From: Occultella glacieicola
Lineage (GTDB): Bacteria; Actinomycetota; Actinomycetes; Actinomycetales; Beutenbergiaceae
Length of the DNA: 64,000 nt
Direction of reading: 5' to 3'
NCBI RefSeq assembly: GCF_004353825.1
Contig: NZ_SMNA01000009.1
Location: 124,556 to 188,555 of the forward strand
This document shows, piece after piece, positions 18,549 through 26,289 of the stretch (position 1 is its first letter; each line of letters starts with the position of its first letter). The translations under genes and the position numbers were made by a program. Under the pieces are notes generated by a model. The model saw only the letters and a program-made list of their open reading frames with translations. It was not told the DNA's origin and did no database searches.

Positions 18549-19229
18549 GTGAGGACGAGGCCACTGCTCGACCTGGTCGAGGTGCCGGCCGGCACGGTGA
18601 CCCTCCACGACCGGCGCACCTCGACGAGATGGCGGGCCGACGTCGCCGGGCACCTGCTGGCCCGGACACCCGTCACCCAGGCCCAGTACCGCGCCGTGCT
18701 CGGCGCCTCGCCGAGCGCAGCGACCGGCGAGGACCTCCCGGTCGAGACCGTCTCCTGGCTCGACGCCGTCCGGTTCTGCAACGCGCTCTCGGTGCGTGAG
18801 CACCTCGAACCCGCCTACACGATCGACGACGAGGTGACCTGCGCCGTCGGGAGCACCGGCTACCGGCTCCCCACCGAGGCGGAGTGGGAGCACGCCTGCC
18901 GGGCCGGCAGCACCGGCCCGCGTTACGGCGACCTCGACGAGATCGCGTGGTACGCCACGAACTCGGGTGACCGACCGCACCCGGTCGGCACCAGGGAACC
19001 GAACGCGTGGGGTCTGTACGACACGCTCGGAAACGTCTGGGAGTGGTGCTTCGAGCGCTACGACCCGGAGGTCTATGGGGACTACCGGGTGCTGCGCGGC
19101 GGTGGCTGGAGCGATCCGGAGTGGAGCGTGCGGGCCGGCGTGCGGCGGCGCAGCCATCCGACGTTCGCCATCGAGGACGTCGGGTTCCGCCCGGCCCGGT
19201 CCACGTCGCACCGGACCGGCCGGGAGTGA
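18549..19229 (+). CDS. SUMF1/formylglycine-generating-enzyme-fold protein without the copper-site cysteines
   Basis: 226 residues. The fold is recognisable from TPVTQAQYRAVLG, LPVETVSWLDAVRFCN, YRLPTEAEWEHACRAG, GLYDTLGNVWEWC and RVLRGGGWSD. True sulfatase-activating enzymes carry two cysteines a few residues apart shortly before the final GFR motif; here that stretch reads SVRAGVRRRSHPTF, with none. A formylglycine-generating function is therefore unlikely. The same fold serves other roles, for example in ergothioneine synthesis (EgtB) and as ligand-binding domains. GTG 18549 lies seven bases after CATAGT. The stop overlaps the GTG of the methyltransferase gene, so the two products are probably made together. 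Confidence 0.8.
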   Translation: MRTRPLLDLVEVPAGTVTLHDRRTSTRWRADVAGHLLARTPVTQAQYRAVLGASPSAATGEDLPVETVSWLDAVRFCNALSVREHLEPAYTIDDEVTCAVGSTGYRLPTEAEWEHACRAGSTGPRYGDLDEIAWYATNSGDRPHPVGTREPNAWGLYDTLGNVWEWCFERYDPEVYGDYRVLRGGGWSDPEWSVRAGVRRRSHPTFAIEDVGFRPARSTSHRTGRE

Positions 19230-19936
19230 GGTTCGAGTACGCACCCGACGAGTCGTACCAGGACGTCGGGGGAGGGCAGGTGCTCCACTCCGCCCCCGGC
19301 TTCCCGGGATTCCCGGCGCGGCTCGCCCTTGAACTGTTCGAGCGTGCCCGCGTGCTCGCCGGGACCGGCCGGGTCGGACTGTGGGACCCGATGTGCGGGG
19401 CCGGTGGGATCGTCGCGACCCTCGCGCTGCTCCGCCGGGACGCCCTGACCCGGGTGCTGGCGAGCGATGTGAGCGACCGGGCCCTCGAACTCGCCGTCAA
19501 GAACCTGCGGCTCACGACGCCCGAGGGGTTGGCGCAGCGGCGCGGGCAGCTCCGGGCGCAGTCGGCGGTGACCGGGCGGCTGGAGTCGGTGGACCGGCTG
19601 CTCGAGAAGGTCCGCCGGGGCCCGCCGGTGCCGGCGGACCTCGCCCGGGCGGACGCGACGGACCCCGCCGACGTGGCCCGCCTCGACCTCGCGGGTATCG
19701 GGGTGGTGATCGCGGACCTCCCGTACGGCACCCAGGCGGACTGGAGCTCCGAGGCGCCGACGCCGGCGGCGCGGACGCTGCGAACGCTGGCCGGTGCCCT
19801 GGGTGCGGGGGCGGTCATCGTGCTCAGCACGGTGAACCGGGAGGACCTGCGTGGCTGCCCGCCCGCGCTGCGTTCGTTCAAGCACGGCCGTCGCCACCTC
19901 CGGATGTATCGCGTCGAGGAGCCGACGGCGCGCTGA
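19226..19936 (+). CDS. AviRa-family 23S rRNA guanine methyltransferase
   Basis: 236 residues from GTG 19226. The N-terminus YAPDESYQDVGGGQVLHSAP, followed by GFPGFPARLA, closely matches AviRa, the avilamycin-resistance enzyme of Streptomyces viridochromogenes that methylates a guanine in domain V of 23S rRNA. The SAM-binding motif is DPMCGAGG, and DLPYG is the catalytic motif IV of amino methyltransferases. A role in modifying 23S rRNA, and possibly resistance to orthosomycins, follows from the family. Host context gives no biosynthetic cluster, so it may be a housekeeping or intrinsic-resistance enzyme. It overlaps the SUMF1-fold gene by four bases and ends at a hairpin. Confidence 0.85.
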   Translation: MRFEYAPDESYQDVGGGQVLHSAPGFPGFPARLALELFERARVLAGTGRVGLWDPMCGAGGIVATLALLRRDALTRVLASDVSDRALELAVKNLRLTTPEGLAQRRGQLRAQSAVTGRLESVDRLLEKVRRGPPVPADLARADATDPADVARLDLAGIGVVIADLPYGTQADWSSEAPTPAARTLRTLAGALGAGAVIVLSTVNREDLRGCPPALRSFKHGRRHLRMYRVEEPTAR

Positions 19937-19946
19937 CGCCGTCGGC
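19921..19946 (+). terminator. Hairpin at the end of the AviRa-like gene
   Basis: GCCGACGGCG (19921-19930) and CGCCGTCGGC (19937-19946) make a perfect 10-bp stem whose six-base loop contains the stop codon. It can serve as terminator for the plus-strand gene. Confidence 0.6.
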
Positions 19947-19956
19947 GGACGCGAAC

Positions 19957-19986
19957 GCCCGGAACCACCTCTCGGCGGTTCCGGGC
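19957..19986. terminator. Second hairpin between convergent genes
   Basis: GCCCGGAACC (19957-19966) and GGTTCCGGGC (19977-19986) form a perfect 10-bp stem with a ten-base loop, placed so that it could terminate transcription from either side. Confidence 0.65.
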
Positions 19987-20008
19987 GCGGCGGGCGGGAC
20001 CCGGCGGG

Positions 20009-20734
20009 TCACTGCCAGATGATCGGCTGCTCCAGGTAGAGGTTGCCCGGGGTCGCGACGAAGGAGTAGTAGCCCTCGCCGTTGTACTCGACACCGTTCA
20101 CCGGCTGCCCCGAGTTGGACAGACCCACGAAGCAGCTCACCGCGGTGCCCGTCGACTCGTCGAACGGCGGAAGTTCCAGGCCGCACTCGTCACCGGGGCT
20201 GTTGAACGAGAACTGGCTGGTCAGGTACTCGGCGTCGGCCCCGTCCGCGAGCAGGGGGAACAGGTCGGCGGACGGCGGGGTCTCGTCCTCCGGCACGTCA
20301 CCGACCCACTGCTGCTGGGTCACGATCAGGTACGGGACGTAATCGGCGAACTCGTCCGCGTTGGAGTACTGGTCGAACAGGGACGGGTCCGACTCGGTGA
20401 TCTGAAGGACGCTGATGCCCTGCGTGCCGGTCACCTCCGTCTCGCCGAAGGTCACCGTCCGCTCCACCCAGGCGACCTGACCGAGCGTCAGTGGCGTGCC
20501 GGGAGCGGTCACCGCAGCCGGGTCACCGAAGTCGATCGCGTCGACGTCGTAGGTGCTCTCGGGCTCCTCGGTGGTCTCCTCCTGCGCCGGTTCCTCGGGT
20601 TCCTCGGCCGCGGCGTCCGCGACGGTCGGGTCGGTGCCGGTCTCCGGCTCCTCGGTGCCGCCGCCGCAGCCCGCCAGCAGCAGCACCCCGGCGACGGCCG
20701 CAGCCGACACCGTCACAATCCGCTTGGGGTTCAT
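20009..20734 (-). CDS. Lipoprotein of unknown function
   Basis: 241 residues from ATG 20734. Signal peptide with lipobox LLAGC (C23), then an acidic, Glu/Pro/Thr-rich linker (about 27-65) and a domain of about 175 residues. The domain contains two cysteines (ECGLELP and SCFVGLS) likely joined by a disulfide, a LTLGQVAWVE start typical of extracytoplasmic beta proteins, and ends in YLEQPIIWQ. It is not related to the five-member lipoprotein family upstream. An in-frame start 51 bases upstream would add residues before the signal peptide and is unlikely. Confidence 0.75.
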   Translation of the reverse strand: MNPKRIVTVSAAAVAGVLLLAGCGGGTEEPETGTDPTVADAAAEEPEEPAQEETTEEPESTYDVDAIDFGDPAAVTAPGTPLTLGQVAWVERTVTFGETEVTGTQGISVLQITESDPSLFDQYSNADEFADYVPYLIVTQQQWVGDVPEDETPPSADLFPLLADGADAEYLTSQFSFNSPGDECGLELPPFDESTGTAVSCFVGLSNSGQPVNGVEYNGEGYYSFVATPGNLYLEQPIIWQ

Positions 20735-20991
20735 CCCGGTCTCACTTTCGTCTGTTCGGATCCCGTGACCTGATGGCACGGGCACGATGCGGGTGGGCGC
20801 ACCGGTGCACGGGTCTCATCCAGGGCACGGTGGGCCGTGCGGAAAGAGCCCCGGGACGCCCGCCGCGGTGACCGCGGGGACTGGGGCCAACCCCCTCTTG
20901 AGGTCGACCCTAGCGGGACCGGCCGGCCCGTCAGGACCACGGGGATGGGGAGAGGTCACCACCGCGGCCGACCGGATCGGCCATGGTTCGC
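20735..20991. other. Intergenic region upstream of the lipoprotein gene
   Basis: No gene seen. On the minus strand a TAGGGT hexamer (bases 20912 to 20907) could be a -10, giving the lipoprotein mRNA a leader of about 165 bases with several GC-rich stems. I do not recognise a riboswitch. Confidence 0.3.
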
Positions 20992-21720
20992 TCAGGCCAG
21001 GGTGCCGACCAGGATCGCGACGACGATGGCCACGATCACCGTGTTGAACGCGAACGCCAGCAGCCCGTGCCCGGTCACGACCCGACGCATCCGCGCGGTC
21101 TCGACCGTGACGTCCGAGGTGCCGAAGGTGGTCGAGACGGCGGCGGCGAAGTAGAGGAAGTCGGCCAGCCCGTCCGGCTCCTCGCCCGGGAACCGCAGGC
21201 CGCCAGCCCGGACCTGTGCCCGGGCGTAGTGCAGCGCGTAGGAGACCAGCACCGTGAACCACGAGGTGACCACGGTGCCGATGCCGACGAGCAGGAGTGC
21301 CGGGTCGGACCGGACCTGGGCGTTGACGCTGAGCAGGAGGGCAGCCGCGAGAGCCACGACGGACACCTGGGCGGACCAGCTCGGGCCCTCGCCACCGGTC
21401 AGCATGACCCGGGCTCCCGGCACCCGGAGCACCCGGCGGACGGCGCGGGGCTCCGTCGACTCGGCCTCCACGAGGGACCGTCGGAACAACTCGCCACGCA
21501 GGCCCCGGAACGCCCAAAGGGTCAGCACGCAGTAGCCGGCCGCGAAGAAGCTCCAGCCGAGCATGCCCGCGCCGACCGGGCCGACCACGCTGTCCATGAC
21601 CGACTCCGTGAAGATGACCGGGCTGAGCACCAGGACCAGGATCAAACCCGGGATCAGGCAGACCACGCTCCGGCGGACGTCCGAGGTGAGCCTCGGGATG
21701 GCGACTGGATCACGGGGCAC
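20992..21720 (-). CDS. DUF1345 family membrane protein
   Basis: 242 residues with about six hydrophobic segments: 17-35, 48-70, 120-136, 142-165, 186-200 and 220-240. The C-terminal half, with DFLYFAAAVSTTFGTSDV, then RMRRVVTGHGLLAFAFNTVI, is the conserved core of the DUF1345 family, whose function is unknown. The SWFTVLVSYALHYAR stretch is also typical. The start GTG 21720 lies 11 bases after TACGTT on the minus strand. It shares a 23-base divergent promoter region with the cupin gene. Confidence 0.8.
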   Translation of the reverse strand: MPRDPVAIPRLTSDVRRSVVCLIPGLILVLVLSPVIFTESVMDSVVGPVGAGMLGWSFFAAGYCVLTLWAFRGLRGELFRRSLVEAESTEPRAVRRVLRVPGARVMLTGGEGPSWSAQVSVVALAAALLLSVNAQVRSDPALLLVGIGTVVTSWFTVLVSYALHYARAQVRAGGLRFPGEEPDGLADFLYFAAAVSTTFGTSDVTVETARMRRVVTGHGLLAFAFNTVIVAIVVAILVGTLA

Positions 21721-21730
21721 CGGATGAGGC

Positions 21731-21737
21731 TAACGTA
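21731..21737. promoter_or_regulatory. Overlapping divergent -10 hexamers (bidirectional promoter)
   Basis: On the plus strand TAACGT (21731-21736) ends seven bases before GTG 21744. On the minus strand TACGTT (21737-21732) ends 11 bases before GTG 21720. The two hexamers share five base pairs, so one melted region could serve both leaderless transcripts. Confidence 0.5.
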
Positions 21738-21743
21738 GACGTC

Positions 21744-22088
21744 GTGAGCACCCAGAGCACCCAGAGCGCCCGGACTCCTACCGAGTGGACCCGGTTGGAC
21801 GAGAAGACCCGCCGCCGGATCCTGGCGCACACACCGGACCTGATGGTCGTGGAGGTCGAGTTCGCACCCGGTGGGGTCGGAGCCCCGCACACCCACCCGC
21901 ACGTGCAGGCCACCTACGTGCGCGAGGGCACATTCGACTTCGTGGTCTCAGGTGAGCCGATCACGATCACCGACGGCGACAGCATCGTGGTGCCCTCCAA
22001 CGAACTTCACGGCTGCGAGTCCGCCACCGGGGGGACCCTGATCGACGTGTTCACGCCCGCCCGTGAGGACTTCCTGCCGCGCGGCTGA
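21744..22088 (+). CDS. Small cupin protein
   Basis: 114 residues, a single cupin barrel. Cupin motif 1 appears as G-AP-HTHPHVQATYVREG with metal-binding His-x-His and a downstream Gln/Glu, and motif 2 as GDSIVVPSNELHG. The sequence resembles KdgF-type small cupins, which open sugar rings or bind ligands, but the substrate cannot be told. The start GTG 21744 lies seven bases after TAACGT, so the mRNA is probably leaderless. It ends eight bases before the stop of the convergent channel gene. Confidence 0.85.
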   Translation: MSTQSTQSARTPTEWTRLDEKTRRRILAHTPDLMVVEVEFAPGGVGAPHTHPHVQATYVREGTFDFVVSGEPITITDGDSIVVPSNELHGCESATGGTLIDVFTPAREDFLPRG

Positions 22089-22096
22089 CGGGGCAC

Positions 22097-22960
22097 TCAG
22101 GAGCGGCTCTTCACGAGTTCCGTCAGCTCCGCGACCTGGTCCCGGAGGCCACGGATCTCGCTCTCGAGGTCCGGCCCGCCTCCGGACGCCGCGGCGCCGA
22201 CGGGACCGTCCTCGGACCGGATGTGCTGCATGGCGTCGACGATCACGGCGATGAACAGGTTCAGCACCGTGAAGGCGCTCAGCAGCACGAACGGGATGAA
22301 GAACGCGACGGCCCACGGGTGCACCTCGAGGACGGCTCTGCTGACGATGCTCCAGTTGTCGAGGGTCATGATCTGGAACAGCGTGAACAGGGACCGCGAG
22401 AGGTTGCCGAACTCGGTCGGGAACGAGTCGCCGAACAGCATCGTCGCCATCACCGCGCTGACGTAGAACAGCAGGATCAGGAGGGCCCCGATCGAGAGGA
22501 TCCCGGGCACCGCCTTCACGAGCGCCTCGACGACCCGGCGCAACTGCGGGACCATCGAGACCAGGCGCAGCACCCGCAGGACCCGCAGCGAGCGCAGGAC
22601 GCCGAAGGCTCCCGACCCCGGGACCAGCGCCACGCCGACCACCAGCAGGTCGAAGACGTTCCAGCTCGACCGGAAGAACGATCCGCGGAACGCGTACAGC
22701 TTCAGGCCGAGTTCGACGACGAAGAACGCCAGGCAGATCCGGTCGACCGCGTGCAGGAGATCGGCGTATCCGGCCATCATCGTGTCCGACGTCTCGAGTC
22801 CGAGCGTGGCCGCGTTGATCAGGATCAGGACGATCACCACGTGCTGGACCCGGTCGGACTCGACCCACGCACCCAGCGCGACGCGGGAGTACCAGCGCTC
22901 CGGTGGCCGTGGTCCGGTGCTGACGGGAGGACGTCCCAGGAGGGTCTCGGTCGTGGCCAT
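22097..22960 (-). CDS. Bacterial voltage-gated cation channel (NaChBac type) with unusual selectivity filter
   Basis: 287 residues, one six-helix subunit of a tetrameric channel. The voltage sensor S4 has four arginines spaced by three (R123, R126, R129, R132 in LRSLRVLRVLRL). The pore helix and filter read FQIMTLDNWS (TLDNWS at 199-204), where sodium channels such as NavAb have TLESWS. After S6 a C-terminal heptad region (DLESEIRGLRDQVAELTELV) matches the four-helix bundle of the family. The start ATG 22960 is preceded by GGGAG; a longer in-frame extension upstream lacks family similarity. Ion selectivity, sodium or calcium, cannot be decided from sequence. Confidence 0.88.
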   Translation of the reverse strand: MATTETLLGRPPVSTGPRPPERWYSRVALGAWVESDRVQHVVIVLILINAATLGLETSDTMMAGYADLLHAVDRICLAFFVVELGLKLYAFRGSFFRSSWNVFDLLVVGVALVPGSGAFGVLRSLRVLRVLRLVSMVPQLRRVVEALVKAVPGILSIGALLILLFYVSAVMATMLFGDSFPTEFGNLSRSLFTLFQIMTLDNWSIVSRAVLEVHPWAVAFFIPFVLLSAFTVLNLFIAVIVDAMQHIRSEDGPVGAAASGGGPDLESEIRGLRDQVAELTELVKSRS

Positions 22961-23067
22961 GCTCCCGCTCTCAGTCTCGACAAAGGCTGGCGCAGGAGAG
23001 CGTGGCGGACGTCGGGCCCGCCGAGCAAGGTGCGCGGGTGGTGACCGCTGCCCACCCACGGCTGCGC

Positions 23068-23592
23068 CTAGGCGGGCGTAGGACGCAGCCCCACCCGCCT
23101 GGCGACGGACGCACCCCACTCGGTGGCGCGCTCGAGCTCCCCGTACACCACCGGCCCGTCCGTGCCGTTGACGCGGAAGGTCATCGGCTCGGCCACCAGC
23201 GTGCAGCCGCGCCGCGTCAGGAACCTGGCCATGGACCTGGCCGCGGAACCCGGGACCGGCGGGTGGACGTGGGTGTCGAACGTCGCCACCGAGAGCGACA
23301 GCACCGATCGCGAGTCGATCCAGTCGCGCATCGAGCGGGCGTCCGAGACCACGTGGCCCGCGCGATCGGCGGCCTGTTTCCTGGTCTGTGGGCGGCTCAG
23401 GCCGAACGCGTGCGTCGGTGCCCCAACGATCAGCAGGTCGGTGTCGAGGTCGCGGATCATCGGGGCATCGCCGACCTCGACGACTTCGACGGGGAGGCGG
23501 CCGGCAACACCCGCGGCCACCGCCTCGGCGACCTCGGCCGTGTTCCCGAACATGCTCTCGTACACGATGTAGGCAGTCATGGCACTCACCAT
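23068..23592 (-). CDS. Flavodoxin-like FMN protein
   Basis: 174 residues. The N-terminal YIVYESMFGNTAEVA is the FMN phosphate loop of flavodoxins, and LLIVGAPTHAFGLSRP is the second FMN loop region. The partner and reaction are unknown; the family includes electron carriers and quinone reductases. ATG 23592 is chosen because GGAGGAGAGG ends two bases before it, with its core at normal spacing; the downstream ATG 23580 would be 14 bases from the same site. Confidence 0.8.
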   Translation of the reverse strand: MVSAMTAYIVYESMFGNTAEVAEAVAAGVAGRLPVEVVEVGDAPMIRDLDTDLLIVGAPTHAFGLSRPQTRKQAADRAGHVVSDARSMRDWIDSRSVLSLSVATFDTHVHPPVPGSAARSMARFLTRRGCTLVAEPMTFRVNGTDGPVVYGELERATEWGASVARRVGLRPTPA

Positions 23593-24006
23593 TCCTCTCC
23601 TCCTCAGGGTGGAGCCCTCGATGGGGCCAGGCCAGGGACTTTGGTCACGTGCTGGTAACGGCGGGGGAGACGAAGGTCACGATTGGCTAACGAACATGCA
23701 TGCTGTCGACCGCGCCGAAACGCCGCGGACCTGCGGATCTGAGCGGTTTCCGTTGATCCGGGTCCGTGCCGGGAGGGCCGATGTCCGGAAGATTGCGCAG
23801 GTACCGCCGGTGGTCGGCTGGTAGCGTGAAATCCGCTCGGGTGGGCACTTCCGGCCCGCCGAGCGACCCCAGCCAGGCCGCGACCGTCGTTCCTGACGAC
23901 GTGCGTATGGCACCCGAGGTGCACTCTTGAGACGGCACTGGCCGTCCGCCCGGGGGCCCGGACCGTAACCCAAGACCTTGCCGCTCCGCGCCGAGGCACA
24001 GGACGC
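23593..24006. other. Long intergenic region upstream of proVWX
   Basis: 414 bases without a convincing gene. It holds the start region of the flavodoxin-like gene on one side and should hold the osmotically controlled promoter of proV on the other. Visible signals are a TAGCGT hexamer (23822-23827), an inverted repeat CGTCGT-n5-ACGACG (23885-23901) and GCACC-n3-GGTGC (23910-23922). No riboswitch is recognised. Confidence 0.4.
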
Positions 24007-25290
24007 GTGACCGAGACAACTGCCATTTCCAGCACGGGCGACCTGAGCGCCCCATCCGACGTCGTGCTCCGGGTCGAGAACCTCTACAAGGTGTTCGGCC
24101 GTGGTGCACGGCACGCTGTCGAGCAGCTGCAGAGCGGACTCGACCGCTCGCAGCTGCCGAAGGACACCACCGCCGCGGTGATCGACGCGAACTTCGAGGT
24201 CCGGGCCGGTGAGATCTTCGTGGTCATGGGCCTGTCCGGCTCCGGGAAGTCGACGCTGATCCGGATGCTCAACGGGCTCTGGGAGCCGACCGCCGGGTCG
24301 GTCCTGATCGGCGAGGACCATATCGACGGTGCTTCACCGAAGCAGTTGCGGGCGCTCCGTCGCGACCGCGTCTCGATGGTCTTCCAGCATTTCGCGCTGC
24401 TGCCGCACCGCACGGTCGGCGAGAACGCCGCCTATGCGCTGAAGGTGCGTGGCGTGAACCGGTCCGAGCGCGAGGAGCGTGCCGAACGGGCACTCGGCAT
24501 GGTCGGCCTCGAGGGCTGGGGCGGGCACCTGCCGGCCGAGCTCTCCGGGGGCATGCGTCAGCGCGTCGGGCTGGCCCGCGCCCTCGCCGCCGGCACCGAC
24601 ATCATGCTGATGGACGAGGCGTTCAGCGCCCTTGATCCCTTGATCCGCAAGGAGATGCAGGATCAGTTGCTCGAGCTCCAGTCCGAGCTCGGAAAGACGA
24701 TCGTGTTCATCACGCACGACCTCAACGAGGCGATGCGACTCGGCGACCGGATCGCGATGATGCGCGATGGCCGGATCGTGCAGGTCGGCACGCCGGACGA
24801 CATCCTCACGGACCCCGCGAACGACTACGTCGCCCAGTTCGTGGCGGAGGTCGACCGGAGCCGGGTGCTCACCGCAGGATCCGTCATGGAGCGGCCAGTG
24901 GCCGTCGTCGGCGCCGATTCCGGCCCGCGCGCCGCCCACAAACTCATGCGTGAGCACCAGACGTCCTCGCTCCTGGTGGTCAGCCGTGATCGCCGCGTCA
25001 AGGGCCTGGTCTGGGAGGACGACGTCGCCGAGGCGGTGCGGCAGGGGAGCAGCACCCTGCCCGGACTCTCCCAGGCCGTGACGACCGTGGGCCCGGAGAC
25101 CCCGCTCGTCGAGCTCTTCGCGGACTCGGCTGCGGCCCGTGCCCCGTTGGCCGTGGTCGACGAACGCGGTGTGCTCCTGGGTGTGATCCCGCGGGTCACC
25201 CTGCTCAGCGCACTGGCCACACCGAACGGTTCGGACGTGTCGCCCGACGGCGATCCGGACCCTGTGACCTCCCAGGGAGCCGCTCTGTGA
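24007..25290 (+). CDS. proV: Glycine betaine/proline ABC transporter, ATP-binding protein with CBS domains
   Basis: 427 residues, the cytoplasmic ATPase that drives osmoprotectant import. Walker [10 protein letters not shown] lies at 75-83; the signature LSGGMRQRVGLARAL and Walker B IMLMDEAFSALDP follow. The long insertion before Walker A is typical of ProV/OpuAA. Residues 290-410 form two CBS domains, which in OpuA sense ionic strength or c-di-AMP to gate transport. The start is GTG 24007, with GAGG ten bases upstream. The stop overlaps proW as GTGA. A long non-coding region with inverted repeats precedes it. Confidence 0.93.
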   Translation: MTETTAISSTGDLSAPSDVVLRVENLYKVFGRGARHAVEQLQSGLDRSQLPKDTTAAVIDANFEVRAGEIFVVMGLSGSGKSTLIRMLNGLWEPTAGSVLIGEDHIDGASPKQLRALRRDRVSMVFQHFALLPHRTVGENAAYALKVRGVNRSEREERAERALGMVGLEGWGGHLPAELSGGMRQRVGLARALAAGTDIMLMDEAFSALDPLIRKEMQDQLLELQSELGKTIVFITHDLNEAMRLGDRIAMMRDGRIVQVGTPDDILTDPANDYVAQFVAEVDRSRVLTAGSVMERPVAVVGADSGPRAAHKLMREHQTSSLLVVSRDRRVKGLVWEDDVAEAVRQGSSTLPGLSQAVTTVGPETPLVELFADSAAARAPLAVVDERGVLLGVIPRVTLLSALATPNGSDVSPDGDPDPVTSQGAAL

Positions 25291-26252
25291 ACATCCCGCA
25301 CATCCCACTCGGTGACGCGGCCGACGCGGCCGTCGACTGGATCAAGGCCCGCCTGCCCGAGGTGCTCGACGGCATCAGCGACGCGTTCAACACGCTCGCC
25401 GGCGGCCTCACCGACGCGTTCCTGACCCTTCCGTGGCCCGTGGTGGTCGTGCTGTTCGCGCTGCTCGCCGCCTGGGTACGCTCCGTTCGGTTCGCCATCT
25501 TCGTGCTCGTCGGCATGACACTCACCGTGAGTGTCGAACTCTGGGAGCCGGCCATGGAGACGCTCTCGATGGTGATCATCGCGACGGTATTCGCCGTCGT
25601 GGTCGCCATTCCCGTCGGCATCCTGGCCGCCCGAAGCTCGATCGTCAGCGCGATCGTCCGGCCGATCCTCGACTTCATGCAGACGATGCCGGCACTCGTG
25701 TACCTGGTGCCCGTGGTGATCTTCTTCAGCATCGGGTACGCGCCCGGTGTGGTCGCGACGATCATCTTCTCGATGGCCCCGGGTGTCCGGCTCACCGAGC
25801 TCGGCATCCGCCAGGTGGATCGCGAGACGGTCGAGGCCGGACACGCCTTCGGCGGCACGCCCGGGCAGATCCTGCTCGGGATCCAGCTCCCGCTTGCCGT
25901 CCCAACGATCATGGCGGGCGTCAACCAGGTCATCATGCTCGGGCTGTCCATGGTCGTGATGGCCGGATTCGTCGGCGCTCCGGGACTCGGGAAGGACGTG
26001 ACCGAGTCCCTTGCCCGGGTGGACGTGGCCCACGGGTTCGAGGCGGGCCTGGCGATCGTGATCCTCGCGATCTTCCTGGACCGGCTCACCGCGGCCATCG
26101 GTCAGCCGACGGACAACTCGCTGTCCGCGATGATGCGCGTGCGGCGGACCGCGGCGCTCCAGCGGGCCCAGGAGCGCTCCGCCGGCCAGCCGTCCACCGC
26201 ACCCGTGCCGGACCGGGACACCACCGCCGCGGCCCCCGCAGCCACCCCCTGA
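25287..26252 (+). CDS. proW: Glycine betaine/proline ABC transporter, permease
   Basis: 321-residue membrane subunit. An N-terminal amphipathic region (to about 45) is followed by six or seven helices. The EAA loop that contacts ProV is seen as EAGHAFGGTPGQILLGIQLP, near residue 187. The C-terminal tail past residue 280 is hydrophilic. GTG 25287 lies in a GTGA overlap with proV, so the two are coupled. A strong ribosome site for proX follows 25 bases after its stop. Confidence 0.93.
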   Translation: MNIPHIPLGDAADAAVDWIKARLPEVLDGISDAFNTLAGGLTDAFLTLPWPVVVVLFALLAAWVRSVRFAIFVLVGMTLTVSVELWEPAMETLSMVIIATVFAVVVAIPVGILAARSSIVSAIVRPILDFMQTMPALVYLVPVVIFFSIGYAPGVVATIIFSMAPGVRLTELGIRQVDRETVEAGHAFGGTPGQILLGIQLPLAVPTIMAGVNQVIMLGLSMVVMAGFVGAPGLGKDVTESLARVDVAHGFEAGLAIVILAIFLDRLTAAIGQPTDNSLSAMMRVRRTAALQRAQERSAGQPSTAPVPDRDTTAAAPAATP

Positions 26253-26289
26253 CCATCGAACCAGCATTCACTGGAGAGAAGGAGTTCAC

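Noticed and set aside
18549-19229. Formylglycine-generating (sulfatase-activating) enzyme
   Set aside because: The cysteines needed for the copper site are missing from the C-terminal region, and no sulfatase is nearby.
23579-23824. Small plus-strand protein upstream of proV
   Set aside because: No ribosome site, no family similarity and poor codon pattern; it begins inside the ribosome-site region of the opposite gene.
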